Positions 1 to 7,859 of a stretch of 48,207 nt of DNA are shown here, one piece after another (the stretch's first letter is position 1; every line of letters starts with the position of its first letter). Below the pieces are notes generated by a model. The model saw nothing but the letters and a program-made list of their open reading frames with translations, did not search any database and was not told where the DNA came from. This stretch comes from an uncultured Bacteroidales bacterium. Lineage in GTDB: Bacteria > Bacteroidota > Bacteroidia > Bacteroidales > Muribaculaceae. The position numbers and the translations under genes were made by a program. The stretch lies in contig URNY01000001.1 in NCBI GenBank assembly GCA_900549375.1, positions 1 through 48,207 on the forward strand, given 5' to 3'.

Positions 1-265
1 CGGGAATATTGCCTGAAAAACCGCGGCCGGTGAGCGCAAAATGAAAACGTTCCGCCTCGCGATTCTCCGGATCGTTGATGTCGAGGAGCACCATGTCGTC
101 GAGATACCTCACCTTGAAACCTTTCGCATACTTGGGTGAAACCATTGAAATGGAATCCCCGGCCATTTTTCCGCCTTCATCCTGTTGCCCTGCTGAATGC
201 TTTCCTCCACAGGAACAGAAGAGGATTGCGGAAAGAAACAATGTTGTCAGTCCTGTCAGTTTCAT
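1..265 (-). CDS. Periplasmic metal/corrinoid-binding lipoprotein of ABC substrate-binding (BtuF/FecB-like) type, C-terminus cut by window edge
   Basis: Last visible gene of the riboswitch operon; only the first 88 codons are in the window. The ATG at 265 gives a lipoprotein signal: hydrophobic stretch, then Cys17 and Cys19 followed by Gly-Gly, so export and lipidation at one of these Cys are likely. After a short polar linker comes a YAKGFKVRYLDDMVLLDI-like stretch, which resembles the start of the mature domain in Bacteroidetes iron-siderophore/cobalamin binding proteins. The gap to the upstream DUF2149 gene is 10 bases, so it is in the same operon. The predicted role is binding a corrinoid or metal chelate in the periplasm. 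The family call rests on a short N-terminus plus context and is moderately sure. Confidence 0.6.
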   Translation of the reverse strand, partial: MKLTGLTTLFLSAILFCSCGGKHSAGQQDEGGKMAGDSISMVSPKYAKGFKVRYLDDMVLLDINDPENREAERFHFALTGRGFSGNIP

Positions 266-275
266 ATTTTTCGTT

Positions 276-611
276 TTATTCCGGTATATATATTATCTCT
301 CCGTTTTCAAGCTGATAGGCGGATCCCACTCGGCGCCCTCTGGATCCGGCTGATTCATTTTCATTTTCCGACGGAGTGTATTTTTTTATTTTATCACCCT
401 CCTTCATTATGATTTCCATATTCTCCGCGCCGGGATTCTTCACTATGGTATAATCTTCTTTGGAGAATATCTCGCTCATGTCGAAATGAGCCACCAGCGC
501 CACCATAAGAGCCACTGCAAACACCATCGCGACATCAAACAGATTCGTGAGCATACCCAGAGGATTGTCGTCGTCATCCCCGGCCAATATCGGATTCTTT
601 CTTATTCCCAT
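276..611 (-). CDS. DUF2149 single-span membrane protein
   Basis: A 111-residue protein with a short cytoplasmic N-terminus (DDDDNPLG near residues 12-19), one membrane span at about 24-45, and a small polar C-terminal domain that would lie in the periplasm. This topology mirrors ExbD/TolR/MotB-type partners, and DUF2149 genes are known next to MotA/TolQ/ExbB genes in Bacteroidetes CobN loci. Its start overlaps the end of the ExbB-like gene by 10 bases, which suggests translational coupling. The inferred role is stator partner of the ExbB-like channel, powering the CobN-like enzyme or the outer-membrane receptor. The biochemical function is not established. Confidence 0.75.
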   Translation of the reverse strand: MGIRKNPILAGDDDDNPLGMLTNLFDVAMVFAVALMVALVAHFDMSEIFSKEDYTIVKNPGAENMEIIMKEGDKIKKYTPSENENESAGSRGRRVGSAYQLENGEIIYIPE

Positions 612-1198
612 GACTTCGAAATTTTCCTGAAAACAAACTCAAGGTCATTATACGACCGCGCATAAAACCGTCTGTCGGCCTGCATGGCTACAAGGCCAAT
701 GGCCGCCACCGCCATTCCCACCACAGTCGTGGCGAATGCCACCTGCATATTATAGGCCATCGAGACTATCTCGCCTCCGGCAAGTCCGACCAATGCAGGC
801 CCCATCGGAATCAGTGTGCCCATAAGTCCGAGCATAGGCCCGAATTTTATCAGCGCCCTATATTTTGAAAGCTGTTTCTGAACGTCGACTTGAAAATCGG
901 CAAGAAGATGCTCGCAATAAATCTTATCATCGCTATGACTTATGAGATTCGAGAAACACGTGGTTACGCAGTTTTGAGAACACCCGTCAAGTTTGTTGCC
1001 TGCCTGTTCCATTTCTTCGAAAGAATAATTATTTATCAGCCGGCGGAACGCTGTCCCTATCCGTTTTTTCTCCATATATCCTCCATAGAAACCGAAAAGA
1101 ATCCATATAGCCCGCAGTGCCATATATAACAGGAGGATTATCACAGGAATCAAAAGCCCGTTGGAGATTATGAACAGGAAATCAGATAGAGCTTTCAT
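602..1198 (-). CDS. MotA/TolQ/ExbB proton channel family protein
   Basis: A 198-residue inner-membrane protein with one N-terminal span (about 10-32), a cytoplasmic loop, and two C-terminal spans containing the family core: FGPMLGLMGTL, a Gly/Ala-rich stretch and ATTVVGMAVA. Family members conduct protons and drive a single-span partner; here the partner is probably the overlapping DUF2149 gene. The start overlaps the upstream membrane protein gene by 4 bases (ATGA type). Because it sits inside a CobN operon rather than with tonB/exbD, it probably serves this uptake or chelatase system specifically. That assignment is inference. Confidence 0.85.
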   Translation of the reverse strand: MKALSDFLFIISNGLLIPVIILLLYMALRAIWILFGFYGGYMEKKRIGTAFRRLINNYSFEEMEQAGNKLDGCSQNCVTTCFSNLISHSDDKIYCEHLLADFQVDVQKQLSKYRALIKFGPMLGLMGTLIPMGPALVGLAGGEIVSMAYNMQVAFATTVVGMAVAAIGLVAMQADRRFYARSYNDLEFVFRKISKSWE

Positions 1199-1695
1199 AA
1201 GAGACCATAAATTATGATGTTTGACAATAAGGCAACCAGCACGGCTTTATAATATGCGCTCATATCGACCGACATATATCGGAACAGCAATATCAGGCCG
1301 ATAAGAAAAAGAGAAACGGTGCAACCTGCAATCATTGCCGCCACGGCAAAATCCATGCCCGGGAACATGCCTGCTATATAATATGAAATCATGCATACCG
1401 GAACCCAGACCATCAATCCGGGATAATAACCGGCTATCTTCCTTAAAATCCCCTTTGAAAAGAGATAACCGGCCATTATCAAAAGCTCTAAAAATTCGAG
1501 AGCCGAGATTTTCTCCGCATTCAGCAGCCAGTAAACCTCTTTCTGCGACATGCCCGAAAAAAGAAGCGTGATCAGACAGGCCGCCACTCCCCACAACAAC
1601 ACCCATGCCGATGATATTTTCATTGGCATAAACGACATCTTCATTCCTGACGTGAGAAGAATCACGATACTGAGCGCTATTAATAAATACGTCAT
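1195..1695 (-). CDS. Small polytopic membrane protein of the CobN operon
   Basis: A 166-residue, very hydrophobic protein with about five predicted spans. I do not recognise a named family. It overlaps the cobN stop by 4 bases and the exbB-like start by 4 bases, so it is tightly coupled between the chelatase and the motor genes. Position suggests either a membrane anchor or adaptor linking CobN-like protein to the ExbB/DUF2149 pair, or a small permease for the metal or ring product. The hmu loci of Bacteroides also carry small membrane genes after the CobN homologue hmuS, which makes a structural role plausible. No catalytic motif is visible. Confidence 0.6.
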   Translation of the reverse strand: MTYLLIALSIVILLTSGMKMSFMPMKISSAWVLLWGVAACLITLLFSGMSQKEVYWLLNAEKISALEFLELLIMAGYLFSKGILRKIAGYYPGLMVWVPVCMISYYIAGMFPGMDFAVAAMIAGCTVSLFLIGLILLFRYMSVDMSAYYKAVLVALLSNIIIYGLL

Positions 1696-4600
1696 TTCTT
1701 TCCCCTTTTTCTAAAGAATAGGATTCCAATACCGAGAAGGATTGCGGCAGCGGCAATGGATATGACTATCGCTGAAATATTCCTGCCGTCAATAACAGGC
1801 AAGAGGCGGCTTTCCTTTTCTTTCAATACTCTGGCATCGGCTGAACCTGCAGTTGCCTCGGCCATATTGACCTTATAACGCTCCGCAGCTTTCCCATCGA
1901 GGTTGGCTCCGATAAACGCCTGCAGTTTCTTGTTGGCGCAAACGAACTCCGTGCAGGGAGCACCGTGCTTTTCGGTGATACGCGCATTCAGCGATGCCAT
2001 AATCTCCAATTGCTCTTTCGACGGTTTCCAGAACCCTTTGCGCGCACTCTCAAGCATTGTAGCGGTCATCTCCTGCAACGCCGCCGGATTGGTTCTGTCG
2101 AAATATTCCTCAATTCCGAGATTTTCCTTGTCGAGCACGTATAGTTTATATAAATCTTCATAGATATCATCGGGCAAAGCGCTGCTCCGGGTTGCGCTCC
2201 AGCCGAATATATTTCTGAAAATCTCGCCGAACATCTGCGCCGTTGTAGCGTCTCCTCTGAGCCTCTGCCTTATGAATTCGGGATTCAGAATCGTAGCTCT
2301 TGTCTCCACGCCCACGGCCACGCGTGTGTCCTGAAGACGCGGCAGATAGGAATTGCGATAATCCGCAAGCACGGCATCTGGTTCCTTCCCGTTGATGGCC
2401 GTCGATGCGAGCGACAACGCTCCTGTAAATTCATATACATGATCGAGCGAAACGGGACCCCACGTGTTGCTTTGACGGGGCTGCACGATAACATCAGTTT
2501 TATCGATCGCAGCTCTGAGGAGATTCTTGTCCATGCTCCCCCAGTTTTCATCGTCGCCATACATGGCGCACATGTTGTTGAGATAGCCCTCCACAAGTTC
2601 TTTAGAGTCGTTCCATTCGCCGGAATTTTCCGTGTAGCTCAGCATCCCGGTGCTATATCCGGAATTGACGGGGCCGAATATCCTCATATTCGAAAGCTCG
2701 CGCGCCCGTCTGGGAGACTCTCCCTTTTCCACAAGTTCCTTCTCCTGAGCCAATGTGCCTTCGGCCACGTAATTCGGATATTTGTCATCTTTCGCACCCG
2801 CTGCCAGTTTCACGGCATCGGTGAGCATCTTCAGGCGGGAAGCGGCGATATCGCGCAGCTGACCCGACACCTGCACAAGAATATTGATTCGCGGTCGGCC
2901 CAATGTTTCCGAAGGTATCAGTTTGATATCCATCACTCGCCCCTGATCATCCCTTACCGGCTCCACGCCCAACATTCTCATAGCCTGGGCCACGGTGGCG
3001 CCCTGCGATGAAATAAACTCTCCGGCCCAGAATGTATAGCTTACTTTCCGGGGATATTCTCCATGCCCGGCGACATAATTTTTCAAAGTCTGTTCCGCCA
3101 GGGCTACTCCGTCGTCCCATGCCTTGGGGCCGGGAGTGGCTTCGGCATTTATGCCATACATGTTCCTTCCCATCGGAAGGACATTCGGATTCAGCACCGG
3201 ATCGCCCCCGGGAGCCGGAGCGACGGGAATGCCGCGCAAGGCGCCCACCATGCTGTTGATCTCCGCCCCGGCGGATTCTGCGAGCATCCGCCGGCATTCG
3301 AGAATCTCTTCATCATCCCCGGCGCCGGATCCGCCGGCTCCATTCAGGCAAGCCGTTATCTCCTTTCTCGCTACAGGCAGATAATGATGGGTTATATACG
3401 TAAAATCGTGCAGGTTCTCTTTAGAAATCTTCCCCTTCTCAAAATCCTTTTTTGCTTTGGCATAGGCCCGTTTGTCGGCACACACGGCAAGCACACTGGT
3501 TGTCATGTCGGCAGGCGAATAAGGTTCTTCCATAACATAATATGCGCCTGTGATTTTCTCATTTGCGAGTTCTTCTACAAACGAATCTATCTTTTTCAAT
3601 TCCTCCGCCGAATATATTCCTTTCGCAGTGGAGTCGAGACCGAGGTCTTTATGCAAGCCGAGTCCTATGATTTTTCGTTTCAGGGAGTTTGTGTTTCGCG
3701 CCGGAGATGCGATTGCTCCATGAATTTCCTCTATCAGAGCCGCATATTTATTCCGCATGCCGCTTTCAACATAAGGAGGTGTGAGATGCGTCACTATCAC
3801 CGCATGACTTCTGCGCTTAGCAATGATGGCCTCTCCGACATTCCCCGTGGTATAAAAATAGAAATGCGGACGGTTGCCGATCAGCACTTCCGCCCAGTCT
3901 GCCTGCGACAGGCCTGCATTTTTACCGGGTGTGAATTCAAGATTGCCATGTGTGCCGAAATGTATAAGGGCGTCGGCATCAAATTTTTTCTGCATGTAAA
4001 GATATGGAGCGAGATATGAATGTGGAGGAACGACATCAGCCCCATGCACAAGTTTGAAATCATCATCGCCCAATGCAGGACGGGGCTGCGGGAAAATGAG
4101 AACATTGCCGAAATGCAAAGCAGCCACGGCAATACTGTCGCCCCTTGTCAGCAGGCTTCCCGGAGCTTTGCCGTAACGTTTTTCCACTTCGGCATATTTT
4201 TCGGGAAGCAACACATCTTTTGCCCATTGTTTATATTCGTCCCGGGATATCCACAGGGGGTTGCCCTCTTTCATGAACTTTTCCTGCGCCGCCGGGGCAT
4301 ACGACCCCATAACACTCCCCTGTTTCATGAGCAGGCGTTTAAACTCTTCCCGATTAGCGGGCAGACCGGAGAGATCATAGCCCTCTTTCTTGAGACGTTG
4401 CAGAAAATTATAAAGCGATGGCACTACTTCCATTCCGGAAGCAAGCAACGCGTCTTTGCCCGGCGATTTGAAATAGGCGATGGCTATCTTCTTTTTGCCG
4501 TTCGGAATAGTTCTGAGGCGCATAAACCTCTCGAACTGCTCCATAAACGCATTTACCCTCTCCGGCTCGGGCGTATACAGGAGATAGCCTTCCGGACTCG

Positions 4601-5582
4601 GATTCTGAGTGGAAATACATAGCGGCGTCATGCCTCCGTCGATTTCAGGCACTACTATGCGCGCATTCAGCGTGCCTCCTCCCATCGGTTTTTTCACATC
4701 AAGCCATTCCTCTCTGGGCTGGATAAGAGGAAAAGGCATGAACATAGGTATTTGCTTCTCATAGGCCCAGTTGATCAGCGTGTCATTCCCGAGTCGCCCC
4801 ATCGGAAGATAGACGATTGCCTCGGGATTCACCGCTTTAATCATGCGGGCGCGCCTCCGCCCTGTGGCTGTGATCGGATATACATTATAGCCTGCCTGCG
4901 TGAGCCGAGAAATCAGAGTGTCGATGTGGGCGCGGTTGTTCTCCACCGGAAAACTGACTCCCGACACGAAAGCCACATTTTTCCCCTCCTGATTATATAT
5001 GCCTTTCTGCTTGAGATAGGCCGTGAGCGATTCCGCTTTGTCAAAATATTTCCCCGGCTCCAGATGGTAATACATGTTAGCCGGCATCTCCACAGGTTCT
5101 TCATATTCTATTTTACCGATCCTATCCGAGGATGCTATCGAGGCGATATATCTGACCAGATTGCGGTAGTTTCTCCCGCACTGATTTGAAAAATATTTCT
5201 GAAGCTTCCTGCACTGAGCCGAATCGAGGTTATGCTTCACGACAAAACTGAAATTGCGCAACGTATTGGTAAAAACGGGGATTCCTCCGGCAGCGGCTTT
5301 GTCGAGCGATGCTAATTGCAACGAGTCGAGGAAAAGGCCTCTTCCATACATCAGAACAGCATCGTATTTCTCGAATTCAGCAGCTTCCTCCATCGATCTG
5401 CAGATTACCTTGATTTTTCTGCAATCATTGTTGAGCACTATTTCAGCTTCCTGAGCGGGAAGAGCATTGACCACAAGGACCGATACCGTCCGCAACCACA
5501 GAGCATATACGCCATACGCGCAGGATCCGAGAATGATGATTATTCCGATTATGATGAGAACTTTATTCCTGACCCCCTTCAT
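1692..5582 (-). CDS. cobN: Membrane-anchored CobN/HmuS-like metal chelatase large subunit
   Basis: A 1296-residue CobN/BchH-type protein. The family signature IHFGTHGNLEF lies at about residues 540-550 (His541 and His545), followed by a TPGK motif, as in cobaltochelatase CobN. Unlike cytosolic CobN of aerobic B12 synthesis it has an N-terminal hydrophobic anchor (about 8-30) and a C-terminal span (about 1268-1290) ending in RKRGKK, so the large domain should face the periplasm. No CobS/CobT or ChlI/ChlD AAA+ partner is present; the neighbours are instead ExbB-like and DUF2149 genes. The related HmuS of Bacteroides hmu operons has been reported as a heme dechelatase, so metal removal as well as insertion is possible. 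It begins 2 bases after the cbiK-like stop. Confidence 0.88.
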   Translation of the reverse strand: MKGVRNKVLIIIGIIIILGSCAYGVYALWLRTVSVLVVNALPAQEAEIVLNNDCRKIKVICRSMEEAAEFEKYDAVLMYGRGLFLDSLQLASLDKAAAGGIPVFTNTLRNFSFVVKHNLDSAQCRKLQKYFSNQCGRNYRNLVRYIASIASSDRIGKIEYEEPVEMPANMYYHLEPGKYFDKAESLTAYLKQKGIYNQEGKNVAFVSGVSFPVENNRAHIDTLISRLTQAGYNVYPITATGRRRARMIKAVNPEAIVYLPMGRLGNDTLINWAYEKQIPMFMPFPLIQPREEWLDVKKPMGGGTLNARIVVPEIDGGMTPLCISTQNPSPEGYLLYTPEPERVNAFMEQFERFMRLRTIPNGKKKIAIAYFKSPGKDALLASGMEVVPSLYNFLQRLKKEGYDLSGLPANREEFKRLLMKQGSVMGSYAPAAQEKFMKEGNPLWISRDEYKQWAKDVLLPEKYAEVEKRYGKAPGSLLTRGDSIAVAALHFGNVLIFPQPRPALGDDDFKLVHGADVVPPHSYLAPYLYMQKKFDADALIHFGTHGNLEFTPGKNAGLSQADWAEVLIGNRPHFYFYTTGNVGEAIIAKRRSHAVIVTHLTPPYVESGMRNKYAALIEEIHGAIASPARNTNSLKRKIIGLGLHKDLGLDSTAKGIYSAEELKKIDSFVEELANEKITGAYYVMEEPYSPADMTTSVLAVCADKRAYAKAKKDFEKGKISKENLHDFTYITHHYLPVARKEITACLNGAGGSGAGDDEEILECRRMLAESAGAEINSMVGALRGIPVAPAPGGDPVLNPNVLPMGRNMYGINAEATPGPKAWDDGVALAEQTLKNYVAGHGEYPRKVSYTFWAGEFISSQGATVAQAMRMLGVEPVRDDQGRVMDIKLIPSETLGRPRINILVQVSGQLRDIAASRLKMLTDAVKLAAGAKDDKYPNYVAEGTLAQEKELVEKGESPRRARELSNMRIFGPVNSGYSTGMLSYTENSGEWNDSKELVEGYLNNMCAMYGDDENWGSMDKNLLRAAIDKTDVIVQPRQSNTWGPVSLDHVYEFTGALSLASTAINGKEPDAVLADYRNSYLPRLQDTRVAVGVETRATILNPEFIRQRLRGDATTAQMFGEIFRNIFGWSATRSSALPDDIYEDLYKLYVLDKENLGIEEYFDRTNPAALQEMTATMLESARKGFWKPSKEQLEIMASLNARITEKHGAPCTEFVCANKKLQAFIGANLDGKAAERYKVNMAEATAGSADARVLKEKESRLLPVIDGRNISAIVISIAAAAILLGIGILFFRKRGKK

Positions 5583-5584
5583 GT

Positions 5585-6484
5585 CTATAGATTTTCTTTT
5601 ATGTATGATGACTTATGTTCGGCCGCATTCGGCACGGGGGCGCCGAACGCATCTTTGATATGTTCGATATAAATGTCCTGAATGCCGGGAATACTTCCTA
5701 ATCCCTCAAGCAGAGACGTCACATTAAAACCTTCGCGTTCGAGCATTCCCCGCCATTCGCCGTCAATATCGTTGCGGGCATGGTCGCCGGCCACAAACAT
5801 AAAGGGAATGAGTGTGACATTTTTCGCTTTTGAGGTTTTGAGCCGGGCCAAAGTGGTTTCATATGTAGGATAGCCTTCCACTGTGGCCACATGAAAACTT
5901 GATACGCCCTCGGAAGTAAACATATAGTCGATCTGCGAATACATTGCGTTGGCCGGAGTCGAAGTGCCGTGTCCGACCAATACCACCGCTTGATTCTTGG
6001 CAAGGTTCTTCCCGTATCTATCAATCAATATGCGGGTTGCTTTCAGGCAGTCCTCCACCGAATAAAGCAATGGGCGGCCGACACGTATCTCTTTGAAAAA
6101 CGGCTTCATCAAGGATGCCTCGTTGCGCAAGACCTCCGCTTCGATTCCATCTATCACATTGGTCCCCTGAACTATGACATGGGTATAACCCTCGGCGGCA
6201 AGACGCAGAAGTGCCTCCTGCGGAGTTTTCTTTATGATTCCTCGTTTTTTGAGCCTGCTGATAATGATGCGCGATGTATAAGCCTCCGCAATAGTTATTT
6301 CAGGAAACTGCTGCCGGGCTTTTTCATTTATCGCATCGATCGTTGCCTTGCGGGTGTCGTCGTAGGTTGTGCCGAAATGCACCATCAGAATCGCCGTCTT
6401 CTCCTTGGGAGCCTCGCCGAAACTTTGAGCCATGACACTCATCGCCGTCATAAAGGCAAAAAATATGGCTATATATTTCTTCAT
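5585..6484 (-). CDS. cbiK: Exported CbiK-type sirohydrochlorin cobaltochelatase-like protein
   Basis: The ATG at 6484 was chosen because it gives a 299-residue protein with a clean signal peptide ending near MAQ (residue 20); a longer reading frame would bury it. The mature part has CbiK features: ILMVHFGTT with the metal-binding His36, LVGHGTS, a GYPTYETTL stretch, and AGDHARNDI near the C-terminus. Cytosolic CbiK inserts cobalt into sirohydrochlorin in anaerobic B12 synthesis; this version is predicted to be periplasmic, where it may handle cobalt or modify scavenged tetrapyrroles. It lies directly before the CobN-like gene (2-base gap) and 86 bases after the DUF4374 gene. Substrate and direction of chelation are unknown. 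Confidence 0.85.
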   Translation of the reverse strand: MKKYIAIFFAFMTAMSVMAQSFGEAPKEKTAILMVHFGTTYDDTRKATIDAINEKARQQFPEITIAEAYTSRIIISRLKKRGIIKKTPQEALLRLAAEGYTHVIVQGTNVIDGIEAEVLRNEASLMKPFFKEIRVGRPLLYSVEDCLKATRILIDRYGKNLAKNQAVVLVGHGTSTPANAMYSQIDYMFTSEGVSSFHVATVEGYPTYETTLARLKTSKAKNVTLIPFMFVAGDHARNDIDGEWRGMLEREGFNVTSLLEGLGSIPGIQDIYIEHIKDAFGAPVPNAAEHKSSYIKENL

Positions 6485-6501
6485 TTTAAATGGTAAAAGT
6501 C

Positions 6502-6528
6502 CTCCCGGAACTTTCACGGTTCCGGGAG
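6502..6528 (-). other. Perfect hairpin in the leader of the cbiK-like gene
   Basis: CTCCCGGAAC and GTTCCGGGAG form a perfect 10-bp stem around a 7-base loop in the gap between the DUF4374 gene and the cbiK-like gene. In the minus-strand transcript the 3' arm overlaps a GGGAGGA purine run that lies about 16 bases before the ATG, and only a weak four-U stretch follows. It may be an RNA-processing or attenuation stem that sets different expression of the two halves of the operon. It is too weakly followed by U to be a strong terminator. Confidence 0.6.
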
Positions 6529-6570
6529 AACGGCGTAGAGAAAAAAGTTTTGAACCTATATATCTAATGT

Positions 6571-7839
6571 TTACTTCACGTCTTCCACCACACGAATCTG
6601 CTCGAAGTAATAGCCGGAAGCCATTGTGGCGCCGAGCGTAGTCTGATTCTTCTGCACATCGTAGATGTAAATCTGAGGTTTCTGTCCCTGTGCGTCCACA
6701 CCGATATATGCCTTATGGTTGACATAGGCCATACGCGAGGAGAATCGGCCGCTGCTATAAGCGAGACTTTGCCCATTGTACATAATCGGGGTGCTTGTCT
6801 TGGAAACCACATCGATCACCGTATAGTAATGGCTGAAGGAGTCGATATCCGTTCCGGCAGCATCATCGCGCGCATAAGCCACAACTTTGTTATCGCCCAC
6901 ATACATTACGGAAATAAGTTTGCCCCCGGCTGTGAAACCATCGTAATTCTCGTCAAATTTCGTGGAACTGGCAGGAATCTTGAGGAGATGGCTTTGCTCG
7001 TTGCCGTCGGCGTCATCTGTCACGCAGGCTATATACAGATTGTTGTTCCCATCGATGAACGTTGTTGTCTGCAAAAGCTCACCATAAGCCGTACCAACCA
7101 TCTCGCAATCGAGGAAACAGGGAGTGTCGCTTTCAACAGCCATAGTAGTGGGGTTGATGACGGCAGTCATCATCGGAGTGACACGTTTTCCTCTACGTCC
7201 ACTTGTTTTTGCAAAATAGAAATAAAAGAGTTTGTTGTCGGAGGCGCGATAGTTGAGGATTCCGGCAGTGGTGAAAAGCTCGCCGCCTTCAGGCATCTTG
7301 ACATCGAGTGTGCCTTCTGCGATTATCGACATGTCGTCTGTATTGAGCTTTGTCCATACAATCTTGGAAGCGTCACCATTGGCAGCCATTATAACGAGAG
7401 TGTTGTCGTTGATCCATGCATGGGTATATTTACGGGTGGCATATGTATTTGTCTGGAAACGGCGTTCCTTCACAACTTCCACCTTGTTGTCTTTGATCAC
7501 ATACTTTGCAAAACGATCGCCCGATACGGGGACCTGATAATAGTATGCGCCCTTGAGAATTGTCTCGAGCGAAAGAAGAGAATTCACCTCCGTGCCCGTT
7601 CCCTGAAATGTGATTTCGGGTTGGTCGGCATCAAGAGAGTTGACGCTGCGCACCAGAGTCTGCACATCGCGGCCCATGCCCCCATGACGGTCGAGGGCAA
7701 CCCAGAGGTCGAAATGATAATCCTGAATGAGAGTGGGATCGTCCGGTTCGTTCGGTCCGTCGTCGTCTGAACAGCCTGTCATGCCGATAGCAAGAAAAAG
7801 AGCCATAAACGACATCAGAAGAAATTTAATTTTTTTCAT
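6571..7839 (-). CDS. DUF4374-like surface lipoprotein, probable beta-propeller
   Basis: A 422-residue protein with a lipoprotein signal; the lipobox MTGC places lipidated Cys23 before an acidic SDDDGPNEPDDP stretch, typical of surface-exposed Bacteroidetes lipoproteins. The rest has repeated short beta-strand patterns consistent with a propeller and resembles DUF4374 proteins that accompany TonB-dependent receptors in iron or chelate uptake loci (the XusB type of Bacteroides, as I recall). It starts 20 bases after the TonB receptor gene and should act as the surface lid or capture protein of that receptor. The ligand is inferred from the riboswitch to be a corrinoid or related compound. The domain name is moderately sure. 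Confidence 0.7.
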   Translation of the reverse strand: MKKIKFLLMSFMALFLAIGMTGCSDDDGPNEPDDPTLIQDYHFDLWVALDRHGGMGRDVQTLVRSVNSLDADQPEITFQGTGTEVNSLLSLETILKGAYYYQVPVSGDRFAKYVIKDNKVEVVKERRFQTNTYATRKYTHAWINDNTLVIMAANGDASKIVWTKLNTDDMSIIAEGTLDVKMPEGGELFTTAGILNYRASDNKLFYFYFAKTSGRRGKRVTPMMTAVINPTTMAVESDTPCFLDCEMVGTAYGELLQTTTFIDGNNNLYIACVTDDADGNEQSHLLKIPASSTKFDENYDGFTAGGKLISVMYVGDNKVVAYARDDAAGTDIDSFSHYYTVIDVVSKTSTPIMYNGQSLAYSSGRFSSRMAYVNHKAYIGVDAQGQKPQIYIYDVQKNQTTLGATMASGYYFEQIRVVEDVK

Positions 7840-7859
7840 CGTTTAATGATTATTGGTTG

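Noticed and set aside
3063..4019. 318-codon plus-strand frame inside cobN
   Set aside because: Lies fully antisense to conserved CobN motifs, has no family resemblance and no promoter; it is a frame shadow.
6715..7770. 351-codon plus-strand frame antisense to the DUF4374 gene
   Set aside because: Composition-driven open frame opposite a recognised lipoprotein; no recognisable domain.
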